A stretch of DNA of 64,000 bases from Balanoglossus misakiensis (taxonomy: Eukaryota; Hemichordata), in the NCBI GenBank assembly GCA_040954595.2, contig CM082583.2:11594001-11658000 (forward strand). Reading direction: 5' to 3'. The number at the start of each line of letters is the position of its first letter. The stretch's first letter is position 1. The notes under the pieces are model-generated. The model did no database searches. It was not told the origin of the DNA and saw nothing but the letters and a program-made list of their open reading frames with translations. A program made the translations under genes and the position numbers. Shown here piece after piece: positions 12,756-25,306 of the stretch.

Positions 12756-15700
12756 ATGGCGAAGATCAAACCCAAAGAGCTGGTATACGCTGTCGCCTTG
12801 ACATTGGTGTTGCAATCGAGTACCGCGAACGCCCAGAACGTCTTAGACGGAACATTTGCAGTGTTAGGTCGAGCCCTCCAGCCCAATGTTACAAATCCAA
12901 CCAACCCTCTGGAAAACGTGACCGCACAATGTTACTGGGACACCGCACAGTTCATGGGGGATTTACTTGCCTCGGACACGTACGCCAGTAGAAGTAAGTA
13001 TTTTCAATTTTGGTATCAGCCGACGTGTGCGTCAACAATCGAAGTGTCTATTTGGGTTGTCAACGGTCAAATGTTTGATCGGCCCATAGAACCCACAGCC
13101 AGAACAGCCAGACAGTTTGCCAAGCCAAGCCCTTATTTGCATGTATTAGCATATCAACAGAGAAGAACGCCCTCTCTGTCCAAAATGTTATGTGTAAACT
13201 TAGACGTTTTTTAGACGCGCTTTTCACTGACATACTTGAAACGTATGTTGAACTTTGTCACATTATATTTTAGTCTGCTGTGAAACTTTCCTTTAATTTT
13301 TTTATCGTTACTCAACCACAACTTTAGTTCTGATGATAGTAGCTACAACTTTTTATAATTATTGTATTAAATAATATTGATTTTGGTGACAAGCTGAATT
13401 CATCTCAAAATAATTCAGATCAAGAAAAAAACATAAAATAAGTTTGTTTTCCATTGTGAAATTGTTCATCAAATGTTTGACCTTTATTTGTTTCAGTGTA
13501 CTTCTCCAGTGGATCATTTCGAAATGATTATGAATTCACTTGGAATGTAAAAGATGTTGGTGATTACACCATGTGCAGGACAACAGATCCACGCGAGTCC
13601 TTACGTTCATTTACGTCCAAATACTGCCTCACTGAAACGACTGTCCATGTGGTTTGTATACTTTTATGATATTTTTTTTATTTTCACCAAAATGGGGAAC
13701 TTCAGCATTTCAGATCCAAAGCAGTTACCCCATGACTGTATAAACACTGTGACAGTTTGTTTGATGTACAAAATTTTTACAGAAATATTTCTTATGAAAC
13801 ATTTTCTTTTTCTGTGTGTTGACATAGACATACTCTATAACTATGGCAGTGTGCTTTCCAAACTCCTGCACAGAAGAAGATATACAACTACTTGTTTTAG
13901 AGGGTAAGTCATTCTCGGTGTACTTGCATAGCTGTGGTAGATGGATTTCATTTTAAACCATTATGCACAGTTGTGTTTGTTTGTTAGCTAGGTCATGTGG
14001 AATTAATTTACATATTCTGGTATCTAATTACAGGATATAAGGAGGGATTTCCATTTGGGGAGCTGTCACCATGGGCTTCTACAACCACCCTATGTTCGTA
14101 TGATTATCCTTTTACAGCTGGAGACATTGTGGCATGGTAGGTAATTCCCCTCTGATTTTAAATCATGTGTCATAGAGGATGGTAACCCTTACAGCCAAAA
14201 AGGTTACGCCTGTCTTTGATTTGTCCCACAGTTTGCCGAAAACCTATACCCCTAGACCAGAGTTACATTTGTTTGTTTTTTTAAGCATAATATGTGTTAT
14301 TGTTTTGTTGTTGTTTTTCAGCCTAATATGCATAACATTGTTGATAGTGATAACCATGGCTACAATCTATGACGTTGTACAACGAAGAAAGCAAAAACCA
14401 TGGGAGGTTGTCTCCACCGATGACATCGTCATGGATGTCCAGGATCAGAATAAAGATGTCGCAACGCCAGGAACAGAAGCAAACGACCATCCCGTAATGC
14501 CCGAGATATCGGTCGAAGAACCAGCTCAGCCATCACGTACTAAGAATACCAAGGAAAACAAAAGTATTGTTTGTCTTGGATTCTTTTTATTAACTATTCG
14601 TCTAATTTCATTTTGTTGCCAAAAGCAAGTTGTAAAGTACATGCAGCAATAATTCTTTTCCCAACAGGTCAAACATCTGCCGAAAGTTTTATCTACGTAA
14701 CCAAGGTTACAAATGATTCTGTCAATTTAATATGCATTTTCTCCATTCAGGCAAAATGATTGGCGTACTTCTGGCCTTCTCGGCTCTTGACACTGGCAGC
14801 AAAATACTGAACACCACTCCGAGCAAAGGAAGCATTAGCTGTTTGAATGCTATCCGTGTTCTGAGCATGTTTTGGATTATTCTCTATCATATCTGGTTAC
14901 TCCTTGCCTCAAGTTCTACTTTTGTTGGTGAGTATTTGCCTTCTCAATCTCAGTCTCTACAGCCATCGGAGAAAGCTTCTGTCTGTGTTGAGGGAGAACC
15001 ATTCAGATTCCAATGAACATGCATACACGTTGACATATTTACGATCACATTCTTGTCGTTTAAAAGAAAATCCTCGCCAGTTGCACGAGATGAATGCCGA
15101 TCCTAAGTCTGCAATTCTTAGGTATGGAGAGTTGGGAGTGGAAGCCTTTTTCGTACTTGGGTAAGTATTATGTAGTCTGAATTACAAAGTACATTGCAAT
15201 TTACAACAGAGCCCTCAAAAGGCAGGAATTGAAGAAGTTTGGGAGAGACATTGTCAAATTCATGTGATTTGGTAGCATTTGCAGGTGAAAGTCACATCTT
15301 GATGATTTTATTTCCATTTCAGTGGTCTGCTGGTCTCGTACGTCACTCTGAAGAACTTTGACAAGTTTGGCAAACCGCGAAACCCTCGATGGTGGCTGTT
15401 GTTTTTCCTGCACCGATATTGGAGGCTAACACCAGCCTATGCATTAGTCTTATTGATATATTGCACTGTCCTCCTGCACATGAACAATGGCATCTGGTGG
15501 ATATATATTTTCGGATCTCAGAAAATATGTCATGCGACTTGGTGGGCAAACCTGCTTTATGTGAACAACTTATATCCCAGTGAGGTACGAGATGTCTCTT
15601 TTAAACCATTATTTATGTATGTTCCACAAGCATGCTGAAATGCAAGTATTTCATTTTGTATATTTAGGCCCAAGGATATCAGTCATTATGACTAAAGGCT

Positions 15701-17987
15701 GGTTAACTGTGTGATCACTGTGTCGCTGTTTGTTGTAAGGCAATTTATCTGCAGCCATAATTTGAGCGCAATGTTTTGTTCATTTATCTGATTAAAGAGC
15801 CACTACCTGTATCTTCGGCCGAACACTTGAAGAAAACAATGGTTGATAACCAGAACACACTTCAAAAAGTACCAGTGTTCACTCCAGAACAATTATTGGC
15901 TGAACACACAAGTACTGCAAAAGTAGTCCAAAGTTACAGATAGTGGAGCTTTTTACAGAGCTCGCTATAATGAAAGAAGTGTGTCAACATTATTGTTTCA
16001 TCCTGCAGTGCATGGGCTGGTCTTGGTATTTGGCGGTGGATATGCAGCTTTACCTGATTAGTCCAATTTTCATCATCCTGTTTTACAAGTAGGCATTTCA
16101 TTGGTTCTGAGACCTTTACCCCTGGAAATTTACTCCCCCCTGAACCCTAACAACCCCAAGACACTCAAGAATGTAATCAACAATCTTAAAGGAATTGGCA
16201 ACTTCTTGGTATATGATATCACAATTTGGAGATGGAGTTCCTTTGCACGACGAGGTTCAAAATTGGGTCAGAAATGGCCAGAAACTAAATCTCCAGGGGT
16301 AGCTGTCTTGGCAACTTTGCTTAATATCCATTTGTTCTGTGTAGTTGTATTTTCGAAACATCATCTTTAAATTTGTAAGATATCCATCCATATACATGTA
16401 CATGTACTGTGTTTCTGATTTGACACTGCATTGTAGAATATTAGTCTGTCTGTGTATGTGTATGTGTTCCTCTTTCTCCATCTCTGTTTGATGCTCTGTC
16501 ATTTGAATTATTCAAACACTTTATATGCCACGTGGACTTGATTGTGATTGGCTTGCAGTACAAACAATGGAAATATGCCAGATTTTGACATACATGTATA
16601 TTCTGCCTCAATCACTGCAGGAAATGGCGTGTTGGATTAATTGTCAGTGTGGTCACCACTCTGTGTTCGTTTGCCATCTCCGCTGGCCTGCTCTATGGTT
16701 TGGGAAGAACCATGGGAGACGATGATGGGTAGGTAGTAGAGACACTCCAGACTGTAATAGTCAGTATGAGGAAAGAGAGACATATGATATACATTTCTAC
16801 AGGTGACGGAAATACACTTGTACTTTTGTTTGCCTCCACAGTCCATATGGGGATCCCACGATCAGTGAAGGGCCATGGCTGTATACCAAACCTTATTACA
16901 GGATATCTCAATATTTAATTGGGATTGGCCTTGGGTATGTGTTATACAGACTCAAAGGAAAGAAAGTTAAAATCAACAAGGTAAGCTTGATGGAGAGATA
17001 TACAATGGTCATCATGTCACATCATAAATTAGTTGGGTTTATACAGTGAAAAGCACATATTTTGTATACACATAAAGTGAAGGATCATCACCGACCTTGA
17101 TGGTTGTCGTACCTTACAAAATTCAAAGATGGTCTTGTCTTTTTTTTAATTTTCAGATCCTCAACGTTTTTCTGTGGTGTTGCTCTACTTTGATAGCCCT
17201 GCTTGTTATATATGGACCGTACATGAAGTCTGGAGAAGACCCTAGGCCACAGGGCGTGGCCATTCTGTATCTGTCTATCCACCGGTTTCTATTGTCTGCT
17301 TGTATTGGTTGGGTGATATTTGCATGCGCCACCGGAAATGGAGGTAAGGTGCAACATGGTTTTCATCACCTGAATACTGAAAGACTTGTCCCCTGACCAG
17401 TGAGGGCGCTGCACTATACTCTATTTTGTCCAGTTGCATCCACTTCATTACATGCGTGTGTCATGGACTGAAAGGTTGACTATACATGTATATATATATA
17501 TGCATTGCATATATTGCCCCTGTGAGTCAGAGCGCCGCCTTGGAAGCAATCATGTCTATAAATGTCACTCTCTTCTATCACAGGTCCTGTTAACACTCTC
17601 TTGTCCTGGAATGGCTGGTTGCCTCTTGCTCGCGTGAACTACTGTGCCTATCTCCTCCATTTGATTGTCATAATGATATACGCGTGGGGTCTAAAACGTT
17701 TATGGTTTTATTCCTATTTAGACATGGTAAGTACTCAGGTGTACCATACACATGGCTGATTCAGGTTCACACCACGTGTTTCCATGTGACAAGACTTAAT
17801 CATGCAACTCGCTTCTCACTTTCAGACCCTGGTCTTCATAGGTATCACAGCTATCACTTACGCCGGTGCTTTCCTAGTTACCATGGCAATAGAGATACCG
17901 ATGATTGGTGTGGAGAAGGTCTTGATGCCAAATAGAGAGAAGAAGGCATATCATGCGATGCAAGACAACGCCCAAACTCCTTCATGA
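12756..17987 (+). CDS. Nose-resistant-to-fluoxetine (NRF-6)-like membrane acyltransferase
   Basis: Family of gut-expressed multipass proteins (C. elegans nrf-6/ndg-4) linked to lipid and drug uptake, with an acyltransferase-3 fold. Fourteen exons: 12756-12993, 13497-13651, 13828-13903, 14034-14136, 14322-14563, 14751-14927, 15007-15160, 15323-15584, 16009-16088, 16621-16728, 16842-16980, 17157-17343, 17584-17726 and 17826-17987, coding for 741 residues. A signal peptide is followed by a Cys-rich NRF domain (Cys59 in AQCYWD, then KYCLTE, VCFPNSCTEED, TTLCSYDYP). The first membrane helix is at about 191-212 (LICITLLIVIT). After a polar loop comes the acyltransferase-3 domain with SCLNAIRVLSMFW, the invariant-type RYWRLTPAYA at Arg413, CMGWSWYLAVDMQLYLISP, and a final helix block ending VLMPNREKKAYHAM. 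The exon 2 donor (GTTTGT) is weak, but phase and homology support it. The substrate is unknown. Confidence 0.9.
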
Positions 17988-18507
17988 GTCTGTGATTTTA
18001 TGTCATTGGCAATCCACATAATTGCTCTGATAGATATTATATAGAAGTACAATGTAGTACTATTTATAGTGACTTGAGGCTTATACCTTATTACCACAAC
18101 ATTAAGTACATATAAGAGAGTACCTTAAGTACAGTAAATTTGTAAGTGTGAGAAATCATTAAGCTGTTCCTGTGTAGAATGTCTTTTTGTTTTAGAAAAA
18201 CGTGTTCTATATATGCTGTGTAATATTTTCTGTACTTCAGACTAAGTTGTCCAAAGAGGGAAAAAAGTGAATAATGGTGTATCATTATGCCAATAGTTTG
18301 CTGAAAATCGCTGGCACAGTGCCACCAATTTCCTAATACGTTTGTATAATTCAACCATAGTGACTGTTGGATATGGAAAAGAGGTGTGTTTTTGACTACT
18401 AGCTTGATTATCGATATCTTTAATGACGTCAAGTGGTAAAATGTTAGAACATTACCATTATTAAATATCTTGCATGGTTTGAAGTGTTTATTACTACTTT
18501 TTTCGTA

Positions 18508-18513
18508 AATAAA
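18508..18513 (+). terminator. Poly(A) signal of the NRF-6-like gene
   Basis: AATAAA lies about 520 bp after the stop codon, in AT-rich sequence without any coding signal. Confidence 0.5.
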
Positions 18514-19067
18514 TTAGTTCTATCTATAATGATGTGGTTATTTTTCTCAGAGTGACAAGCACAACACAAAAAGGGTATAGTACGTATGGATTTTGCGGAG
18601 AATACATAGATACCACCTGCTCAGGGTGTACATGTATCATCGTTGGTGACCATGCTCGGTACGGTCTCGGCATAACTGTTTGCCCCAGAGACTGATCACA
18701 TTACAAATTCCGTATGTTCACTGTCTGATTAACCATACCATGCTCTACAAATTTACAACAAACGATCCCTCACCAGTTTCTAGACTGGTTGCTGATAAAC
18801 CGACCAAGTTTTAGGCAGATTTTCACCCACGACGAGTACATTTGAGCACAGTAGAGGGAATGTTATCTTGAATTACACTGGTTTTGGTATTTTAGTCCGC
18901 ATGTGTCACATGGTCGGGTCCGTTGACATAAATACAGGGGGCGCCTGGCGAGTGTAGGCATTCATCATTGATGACATGAAGGGTCCAACTTTGCCCTGCA
19001 AATTATCTTGGCAACTTTGCCCTTAAATTAATCTTGGTCAACAAGCTCGCCCCTGACTGACGCAGAC
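18514..19067. other. Intergenic region before alkaline phosphatase 2
   Basis: It should contain the phosphatase 2 promoter and 5' UTR. I see no convincing TATA box and no gene, unlike the TATA-bearing promoter of the paralogue. Confidence 0.4.
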
Positions 19068-22000
19068 ATGGAGACGAAAACACGCGTTCGGTTTGTGGTC
19101 ATCCTGTCAATCTGTATTTTCGTCGGTCAAAGCGTTTCACAAGGTAAGAAACGATGGACAAAGTCCTCTTGTCACTCATAGCCTAAACCTAGATTATTAT
19201 GAAGAAATAACGTGACAACATCGATTTTGCATTCACGGGTGCATACGAGGTAACCTTCACCCTTTTAGCGAACACGGGGTTAAACGGTCTCATGTTACGG
19301 ACAGAGCGAGTCGATCCTGAGCTGCAGGCGCCCTTTCTTCTGGACGAATAGTCCAACTTTCTTCTTGTATCACTTTAGTGACATTCAAAGTCAATGTTGA
19401 GATTAATTTTGGCCTCGCCGCTGCTCTCATTTCTTACCAAAGCGTGCTTGACGGTGTTCATTTACCTCCTCATCTTGTCTTAGGCCTACGACATGCAAGA
19501 ATTTATCATATACCTATAACGAGACTGAAAAAAAAACAGCCTAACTACTCGAGGTGTCCCAATAAATGCAACATAATAACTTTTTTCCCCACGTACACAG
19601 TAAACTCGCGCAATAAAACCATATGTAACTACATGTACTTAAAAAGCCTGTCAACTAAGTATACGACAAACGACCTAACGAACCCCAAGCAAGGACGAAA
19701 GGCATAATTTATCGTTTGATGTCAGCGTCTCCGCTTCACCTTTTCTTTGTACATATTTCCGCCGCACCTGAAAAACGCTCGTTAAATATGTCTCCCCAAA
19801 ACTTGACCTTTTCCAATCAGATTAGGCTCAGATGTAGAGTCAGGTGCCGCCTTTAACCTCTGCTGGTTCTTAGCTGTTATAGTATGGCAGACATCCGAGA
19901 ACAGAACAGCCAAAAATAAGTTCAACTCTACATCTGATCTTAAACAAATTGGACCTTTTCCAATTTTGCATATTTGAGATCTCATTGGCACAATGAAGAA
20001 GTGTTTCGAGGACAATTTTACTTGTAGAACAGTGCAATGTTTCGTCATTGATTGTTGTTTCAGTCGCAGACGACTGGAATCGGTGGGCCAAAGAAGACCT
20101 CGAGAAGGCGCTGAAGTTAGAAGTACTAAACACTAACACGGCCAAGAATGTGATCTTGTTCCTTGGAGATGGCATGGGAATTCCTACTATAACTTCAGCG
20201 AGGATCTACCAGGGTCAACTGGATGGTAAAGACGGCGAAGAAAATTCCTTGACTTTGGAGACACTTCCGCGTGCCTGTCTTATTAAGGTTTGGAGAAAAG
20301 TTGTGGTGCGGCTGTGTTTCAGACGAAATCTGAAAATCTGTCATTCTCGGAATCACGGTCACTCCACACACCGTGTCAGAACACATAATAAGTGCACTTT
20401 AAAATATCGGACCTTATCAAGTAGAAGTATTCCGTGTTTTCTACATCTTTAGTTTCATCAATCTCATATCGTTCTCAGTTTTCACACAAGAGTAGAAGCC
20501 ACTATTTCTATGATTGGAAAGATAATTGAGATATTCGCTTGCTGTCAGTAGGCCTAATAAGTTTGCAAATACATGTAACTATATTTTCAGACCTACAACA
20601 CTGACTACCAAGTGCCCGACTCGGCCGGCACAGCCACGGCTATCCTCAGTGGAGTCAAAACAAAGTATGAGGTGATTGGCTTAGACGATACAGCAGTCAG
20701 GGGGAACTGTAGCTCAGCGAAAACGGCAGAAGTCGACTCGGTGTTCGACTTTGCAATTCGCCAAGGTTGGTCGACATTACTTCTTCATACCGGTGACTGA
20801 ACATTTAGAACGGCCCCAGGACACTTCAGCTGAGGACGTTCGACATCTTCACCGGGCACCTGTGAGATTAAGTCTTCAGAAGCGCAAAGTACAGTTACTG
20901 TACTAGATTTATGACATTATTTTATGGTTGGCTCGCCATGTTCTTCTATCAGGTAAAACCGCTGGTATAGTGACCACTACCAGAGTAACCCACGCCTCGC
21001 CCGCCAGCGTGTACGCTCACAGCGCCCACCGGGACTGGGAGAGTTCTGCAGAGGGAGACTGTGAGGATATAGCGTCCCAGCTGATTGCAAGGACTGCAGA
21101 CTTCCAGGTTAGTGATGTTGGAATAATCATCTGTTTCCATCCGTCATCATTCTTTCCACCCGTCTGTTCTTCCACGCTGCGTATGGTGACCCATGCTTGT
21201 TCACATGAACAACTCATTGCAGGTTGTATTGGGCGGCGGCCGGAGACACTTTATGACAAACGCGACTGGCGATCCCGAAAACGAGTCTTTGAAAGGAAAA
21301 CGCACAGACGGACGTGATCTGATAAGTGAATGGAAAGGTGAAGTACCTGTTGGATCAACAGGGAAATATGTTTGGAAGAAAGACGAGTTTGACGCCATAG
21401 ATCCTGCAAGCACTGACTATCTTCTGGGTAAGATACGCGTGTTTAATTATGCCGTTGCTTTGGATCAAACACAATCACGAATCTGACTCGAAGCTTTTCC
21501 TCTTCTTTCACCGATAATTTCACCACAATCAGCATCAATGGAGGTGAAATTGAAAGAAGTAACATTATTTTTCCAGATTTGAACCGCCCTTCAATCTGAG
21601 ATGAATTTCGTTGCAGGCCTCTTTGAGTACAGTCACATGCAATACGAAGCTGACAGAGCCAACGATACGGCAGGGGAACCCAGTCTTGCAGAAATGATGG
21701 AAAAGGCAATACAAATACTGAGTAAAAACAGCAAGGGATTCTTCTTATTTGTTGAGGGTAAGTATCTCTCTCTCTCCCATGTATCCGAAAAGACCCTGAC
21801 GTTGAGCGGAAGACTCACTTCTGTTTTCTCGAACAGGAGGAAGAATTGACCACGCCCATCACGACACTCGAGCATATGACGCCCTGGTTGACACGATGGC
21901 GTTCGACGAAGCCGTAAAGAAGGCTCTCGAAATGACAGACACGGCTAAAGACACGTTGGTGATCGTCACGGCTGATCACAGTCACGTGAATACAATCAAC

Positions 22001-22970
22001 GGGTACCCCAAGAGAGGAAATCCGATATTAGGTAGGTATAGGGGTCGACTTTTATTACTTGGCCAGCAACCCGTTGCTTGTGGTAATTAACCAAGTCTCG
22101 CGAGATCTCGCATTGAGGAGTAAATCGTCTATTGATGGTTGATTCTGTGTCTCTTCTCAGGTACAACCGGTGACATTGCAGATGACGGTCTACTATACAC
22201 AACAATTATGTACACCAATGGACCAAGCGCAAAGATGGTGGGAGAGTCGTTCAACGAGACTGGTAAAAGACCGAATGTTACCGGGGTTGATACAGGTAAA
22301 CTGTCTTCCACGAGATCCCCCGAGATCTCGCATGGCTGGGCAATTTACTAGTATATTGAAGGATATTGTCACAGCACAAACAACGCATGGCCCACTGTGT
22401 CAAACAGCACAACAGTTACAAGTTTGCTAAAATCTGAAAGTATGATCTAGTTTCATATTAAGCTTGACTTGTGTTACTTAAAATAAATGATGCAAACGTT
22501 TCCATGTAAAAAAAAGATTGTGTTATTTGCAGGAGCTCCGGACTACGTACAAGATTCATTAGTTCCCGTGCAGTGGGAAACCCACGGCGGCGAAGACATT
22601 TCCCTCCACGCCGATGGGCCATACTCTCACTTATTTCAAAATGTCCACGAACAGAACTACATCGCCCACGTCATCAAATATGCCGCCTGTCTCGGTGAAT
22701 ACGAAGATCGTTGTACTGACACTTCGGCAGGTGGGTGTTATCGCAGGATAGCGGACGGTGTGGCCAGATTATATGCCCACCCTTACCACTGAAACACATA
22801 CAAAGACGAACATTCATATACTAATAGATATACACAAAGAGAGATGTTTGTTTGACGCTTGACAAATTTTCTCTTGTTTTATTACAGCGACAACGAGGTT
22901 GCCTTCTGTCTGCCAGAGTGTGCTTCTGGCTATCGGCGTGGCTTTGCAAGTAGCCTATACTGCCTTCTAG
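19068..22970 (+). CDS. ALPL: Alkaline phosphatase, GPI-anchored, secreted (paralogue 2)
   Basis: Same family and exon plan as the minus-strand gene at 3.5-8.8 kb. Ten exons: 19068-19143, 20064-20287, 20591-20765, 20953-21107, 21223-21427, 21617-21757, 21837-22031, 22161-22295, 22533-22730 and 22888-22970, coding for 528 residues. Exon 1 is a signal peptide ([17 protein letters not shown]). FLGDGMG, nucleophile Ser111 in [41 protein letters not shown] and [14 protein letters not shown] supply the catalytic and metal residues. GRIDHAHH has Ala where mammalian enzymes have Gly. The final exon ([22 protein letters not shown]) is a hydrophobic GPI-type tail. Exon 9 is eight codons shorter than in the paralogue, removing part of the Ser/Thr/Pro-rich stalk. 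The likely product is a cell-surface ectoenzyme, for example on gut brush border; the tissue is inference. Confidence 0.93.
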
Positions 22971-23282
22971 TCCCCCGACATGCCGAGGAAATTCAATTAG
23001 ATTTAATTATGATTTTAGTAGCCTCAGAAATACTCTAGTGACAAAGTGGGAAATATTTTATTCATAGTTCGGTTTTCTTACGTACTGACATTTCGTACTG
23101 ACATTTCATTGACCGTTGAAGCCAAACATCTATGAGAAATGTTTTAAGTTTCATCTTCATATTTTACATCCAATTGTGGTTTTCTGTCAATAACCAAAGG
23201 AACCCCCCTGACCCCCGTTATCTAAACTCTTCCTTCCTGCATGTGAGGAATTCAACGACCGCAACACAGGAGTTTCTTGTCA

Positions 23283-23288
23283 AATAAA
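23283..23288 (+). terminator. Candidate poly(A) signal of alkaline phosphatase 2
   Basis: First AATAAA downstream of the stop codon, about 310 bp away. Confidence 0.4.
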
Positions 23289-24505
23289 TCCGTCTTAACG
23301 TCCAAACAGTGGGAATAACAAAATTATCCCATTTCAATCACTACTCTTTGTTCAATGGCCATCGCTTTTAAAGCAAGACCAAACAGACCTTATGTAACTA
23401 TATGCCAAACTACATGTATTGTAATTAAAAGAATCCGCTGTACGCAAATGTGGTATTTCCATATTCCCATCTTCGGGTTACATTTCACAGATTTATATAA
23501 ACGTTGACCTTGGTTATTCGAAAAATGTTTCAGAAGACACCCCCTTCCCCTCACGAATGGCGCCGAAGGTCTTCCCCCACCGTTCACAAATTCACCAGAG
23601 CACGGGGAATGTAACTGTTACCGCCAAACCACTTAGCACTCGGTGGATAGTCTGGTGAAAGTGGAATCCTGTTGGTAAATATTGACACCCGCAAAACAGG
23701 TGCACTGGGAAAGTATCTTTGCGTATTTGACGCCGGCGTCAGACACTTGCGCCCCTCTGGAGAAGCGAGGTTGACGCCACGGTGAACTTCACGGGTATAC
23801 CCAGTACAGGTAAGGCATCCGCAAATTTCGCAATTTTATAAAGTTCGGTTGCCCGGGGGTTCTGCCTTCCCACGGGGAGTTAAGGATGGTTATAATTCCA
23901 GGAATTAATGTAAGATAGAGTACCACTGCGTTCCCCATTTAGAGCATACATGCATATACATGTACTCGTCGAGTACCTGTGTTGAAGAGCAAACAACTTC
24001 AAAAGTATGCTACATGCACGATGTTACAAAATGCCCAAGTATCTTAATAACACTTCGTTGATTTGAAACACTACAACAGAGGCTAAAACGCCAGTATTTA
24101 TTCTCTTGTCTCCCGTCTGTTGCTATCGTTTTGAACTTCAGACAAAGCCCCCATTTGGACAGCCATGTCACTTTGAACTTCAAAGAACGCTCTCCTTTTG
24201 GGCGTCCACATTCCGACAGACCACCTCCAACGAATGGCGCAGTTTTTGCGTAATGATGGCGCTGTCACGTTGGTTTCGGGACTTATCATGCTAATTGGAC
24301 AGAAATAATAGCGGTACACCGCAAACGGATTAAACCTACTGTACTTAAGGTCTTTTGTCACAGTAATAATTGAAGAAAAAGTTACATTGTGGTGTCGTGC
24401 TTTGGATGTCTTTTACTTGGAAGTGGTGAAAGGTTATTAAGTGAAAGGTTATCACAAATAAAAATTTTCAATTCCACAAATTGAGCTTGCTTGACAATGA
24501 AGTCA

Positions 24506-24579
24506 GGGTCCCTTATGCCCTTTCTATTGCTTGGCTATGCTATGCCAAGCGCTATAGAAGGGGGTCTCGACAGGGACCC
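24506..24579. repeat. Long imperfect hairpin (foldback)
   Basis: GGGTCCCT at the left end pairs with AGGGACCC at the right end. Inside, CCCTTTCTAT pairs with ATAGAAGGGG, and GCTTGGC with GCCAAGC around the loop TATGCTAT. About 25 base pairs form, with one asymmetric internal loop. The size is compatible with either a foldback element or a precursor-RNA-like hairpin. Confidence 0.5.
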
Positions 24580-25306
24580 AGACTAAACTAGCCCCGGGAC
24601 TGTTCAATTGATACTGGTGGAATTGGTCCTTTATTGTTGTCATGATGCTTGCTCACGCAGTTCTATCAAAAGATTGAAATTTCCGTTCCTGCTTCAAAGA
24701 ACTGTACCATCCTTCAAAGGTGACTGATTGAATCATCTCGCCGACTTCCTCAATTGCAAATTCAGATGTTGTCCTTCAGAGACTTTAGCGATGTCGCGAT
24801 GATCGACCAACCATTGTTCGATCATTCAAATATATATACCGTCATCGCAGTATGTCTTTGTATTCGGTGACGTAAGATGAAAATTCTTGACACCGTGGTG
24901 CAATTTTGCATAAATTTGTCAACCCACAATTAGTCAATCTACAAATCAGTCTAAAGTAACATATATCCGATACGTACATTTCCATAAAAACAAAGAGATT
25001 TGATGTTTTTCGCACTTTCTGGCGAATTATCTGAACTGTGTATATTGTTCTGAGCTCGGCGTTTAGCTCTCGAAAGGGGCGTGTGGACAAATACACCAAA
25101 TAAAGTCAGCATAATTGTAAATACTTTCCCATTTGTGCTCAGGCAACGTCTCATACTTTTACAGAACGGCGTAAGCTGACGATAAAGGTAACGTGGGAAA
25201 AAATATTTGTTGTTCTTTCCGGGGTTTTTTTTTAGAGAAACAACGGAAATACTGACTAAAAGTCACAGAGCGAGAAATGATATTTTTCCTTCTCGGTGTT
25301 ACAGCC

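Larger units (their letters stand above)
22971..25306. other. Intergenic region between alkaline phosphatase 2 and the SLC10 cluster
   Basis: Phosphatase 2 3' UTR, then no supported gene. It includes a 74-base imperfect hairpin at 24506-24579 and a TATATATA stretch near 24831 that could serve the first SLC10 gene if that gene has an upstream noncoding exon. The sequence TTACAG directly before CCATGG at 25301-25310 would be a usable acceptor for such an exon. Confidence 0.4.

Noticed and set aside
14669-14697. Possible 29-base mini-exon in the NRF-6-like gene
   Set aside because: Its length breaks the reading frame; joining 14563 directly to 14751 gives an intact, homologous protein.
19813-19952. 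Inverted 28-bp arms in intron 1 of alkaline phosphatase 2
   Set aside because: Only about 80 percent matched and lacking target-site duplications; too weak to call an element.
25277-25306. Upstream in-frame Met (MIFFLLGVTA) for SLC10 copy A
   Set aside because: Weaker start context than the GCCATGG at 25307, and TTACAG just before suggests a splice acceptor, so the upstream Met may be intronic.
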